A stretch of DNA of 64,000 nt. Origin: Rothia nasisuis. Lineage in GTDB: Bacteria; Actinomycetota; Actinomycetes; Actinomycetales; Micrococcaceae. Within the stretch, counting starts at the first letter, position 1, and each line of letters begins with the position of its first letter. Below are positions 63,401 to 64,000 of this stretch, piece after piece. The translations under genes and the position numbers were made by a program. The DNA lies in contig NZ_CAKMSB010000001.1 in the NCBI RefSeq assembly GCF_928381405.1, positions 62,001-126,000 on the forward strand, read 5' to 3'. The notes under the pieces were generated by a model that was not told where the DNA came from, ran no database searches, and saw nothing but the letters and a program-made list of their open reading frames with translations.

Positions 63401-64000
63401 CACGCAAAGCTTGAAGAACCTGCCAGACCACCTTGTAACGCTTGTTATCAGAAAGAGCCTCAGCCGTGGACACGCCTTCAGGGATAGCTATGGGCAGAAT
63501 AATGTAACCGTACTTTTTGCCCTCAGCCTTACGCATCACGCGACCGACAGCCTGAATCACATCAACCATAGAATTACGCGGGTTCAAGAAGAGAACCGCA
63601 TCAAGGTTGGGAACATCCACGCCCTCGGTCAGACAGCGAGCGTTAGTCAGAATACGGCAGACCGGATTCTCAGACTCAATATCTTCTTTCAGCCAGTTCA
63701 AACGCTCAGCACGAGCCTGAGCATTGAAGCCACCATCAATATGCTGAACCTGGACACTGAGATCATCGGTCGGGTCTTCATTATCGAGGTTACGCAGGTG
63801 CACGCGGACAAGTTCTTCAAACTCATTGGCAATGTTCTGCGAAGCCTTGATGGATTTGTTAAAGGCAACCGCACGCTTCATAGGTGCTAAATCATCACCG
63901 AAACTGGTTTCGAAGGCTCCACCACGACGCTTAGCCAGACCATTCCAGCAACCAATAAGTTTCGCAACATCATCAATGTTTAGCTCATTATCTTCATCAG
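60462..64000 (-). CDS. Type ISP-like restriction-modification enzyme (N-terminus outside window)
   Basis: At least 1178 residues are encoded; the frame runs open through the right edge, so the start is missing. Counting from the Met at 63881, the visible part begins in a superfamily-2 helicase C-lobe (TNARCLTEGVDVP at 79-91, QAVGRVMR at 110-117). A helical coupler follows, then an N6-adenine methyltransferase with motif I EPFVGTGTF near 438 and motif IV NPPY at 550-553, and a long C-terminal region from about 640 that should be the target-recognition domain. This order matches LlaGI/LlaBIII-type single-chain enzymes, whose N-terminus carries an Mrr-like nuclease and helicase N-lobe; those should lie beyond 64000. 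Confidence 0.88.
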   Translation of the reverse strand, partial: DEDNELNIDDVAKLIGCWNGLAKRRGGAFETSFGDDLAPMKRAVAFNKSIKASQNIANEFEELVRVHLRNLDNEDPTDDLSVQVQHIDGGFNAQARAERLNWLKEDIESENPVCRILTNARCLTEGVDVPNLDAVLFLNPRNSMVDVIQAVGRVMRKAEGKKYGYIILPIAIPEGVSTAEALSDNKRYKVVWQVLQALRAHDERMDAAINQILLNDKNPESIVVEMVDLRKNTGSSEGIGSADASDAGDSDFPTSSSPQGTQGLLNFPAEEWKDGVYAKIVDKVGTREYWDDWSNDIASIAGKHISLINSLLENADAELERGFSEFVEGLQTILNPAIDRAQAVEMLAQHLITKPVFDAMFAGHKFTEMNPVSMSMQNVVDYLGSNAAFERERQSLEPFYESVQKRVAGLDSAAGKQETIKYLYDRFFQNAFPRVADRLGIVFTPVPVVDYILRSADAVLQDTFGKSLSDEGVSIIEPFVGTGTFVTRLFQLGLIRPEDMQRKYTRELYANELVLLSYYIAAINIETAYAEAADAAGVGGEYLPFEGMVLTDTFQLSESARHLDVPGFKANSERAARELEQDIQVVVMNPPYSVGQSSANDDNKNNKYPALDATIANSYVKLSTATNKNGLYDSYVRGIRWASNRINGNGVIGFISNGSFIDGNTADGIRKTFVNEFSKIYVYNLRGGIRGRSGENAKREGQNIFNIMTPVAICVLVKDSSHTGAAKLNYADIGEYLSREEKLDIITSEESIRGTSWETVVPNEAGDWINQRDEKYDSYQPIGDKATKGKKDTPAVFQLYSSGLKTNRDAWAYNFSKNKLESNMRSMIDFYASQIGLAEPVLDSTQISWNRSLLKYREQGKELAFEQDSVRASYYRPFCKQTAYFNRELNDMIYQLPKLFPTSKHKNIAIGVSGERRKNWSCLVTSTLPDLEMISKAQWMSLYTYEPVLASDGGFNLEVADGKVIGDYVRKDNITDATLKKYQEHYEDSSIAKEDIFYYIYALLHHSDYREKYEADLKKMLPRIPLARGFSEYVKVGQDLTDLHLNYESAALYPLKVVYKKDVPTSEDAQYDFFRVKKMSFGKGKDQSKIIYNENITFEGIPDEAYGYEVNGRSALAWIIESYQVKTHKDSQITNDPNDYSREVGNPRYIADLLQRIMTVSLETQRLVNSLPKFEVTE

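Overview
The window looks like a chromosomal segment of a moderately high-GC actinobacterium of the family Micrococcaceae, most probably Rothia or a close relative. The evidence is the pyk / ANTAR regulator / polA / rpsA / coaE / uvrB neighbourhood, the hisI-trpE / HGxxPAAW-trpCBA-lgt-gltBD-pyk order, an actinobacterial PHO-box-like site, and a Cys-Ser-Gly type histidine ammonia-lyase. The assignment is by recollection of gene order and protein style; no database was searched.

Region by region. 41-6842: a seven-gene minus-strand operon that reads as a complete non-phosphorylative L-fucose pathway (mutarotase, transporter, dehydrogenase, lactonase, fuconate dehydratase, 2-keto-3-deoxyfuconate dehydrogenase, diketo-acid hydrolase; predicted products pyruvate and lactate). 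6966-8356: a TerC-family membrane protein behind a leader that fits a yybP-ykoY manganese riboswitch. 8381-18676: core genes (MFS exporter, uvrB, BCCT osmolyte transporter, coaE, yigZ-like gene, Pit phosphate transporter with a candidate PHO box, rpsA). 18979-24710: polA, a hotdog thioesterase, a DAACS-type symporter, a tiny membrane protein and the antiterminator-type response regulator pdtaR. 24968-26067: tRNA-Leu(CAA), a decayed IS3-family end, a 5'-truncated MmpS-like gene and a possible small RNA. 26068-36943: SRPBCC protein, pyk, flavodoxin-domain protein, gltBD, Zn-alcohol dehydrogenase.

37130-40148 is a patchwork: a phosphotransferase gene whose 3' end is duplicated around a small membrane-protein gene, then an AT-rich islet with one unknown membrane-anchored protein, ending in a perfect 60-bp palindrome. 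40153-54861 holds the tryptophan genes (hisI-trpE-membrane protein, and HGxxPAAW-trpC-trpB-trpA-lgt), separated by a complete histidine-utilisation cluster (hutC divergent from hutUIGH), plus a lytic transglycosylase lipoprotein. 55013-58513 holds a mycothiol-dependent-isomerase-like protein, an MFS gene again flanked by a duplicated 3' gene end, a DUF2087-like protein and a PhzF protein.

58514-64000 is an AT-rich defence island: a SIR2-domain protein and a very large single-chain restriction-modification enzyme of the Type ISP kind, whose N-terminus lies beyond the right edge of the window. This pair is the most likely place for an under-described system. The other notable structural story is the insertion of small gene cassettes flanked by copies of a neighbour's 3' end, seen twice.
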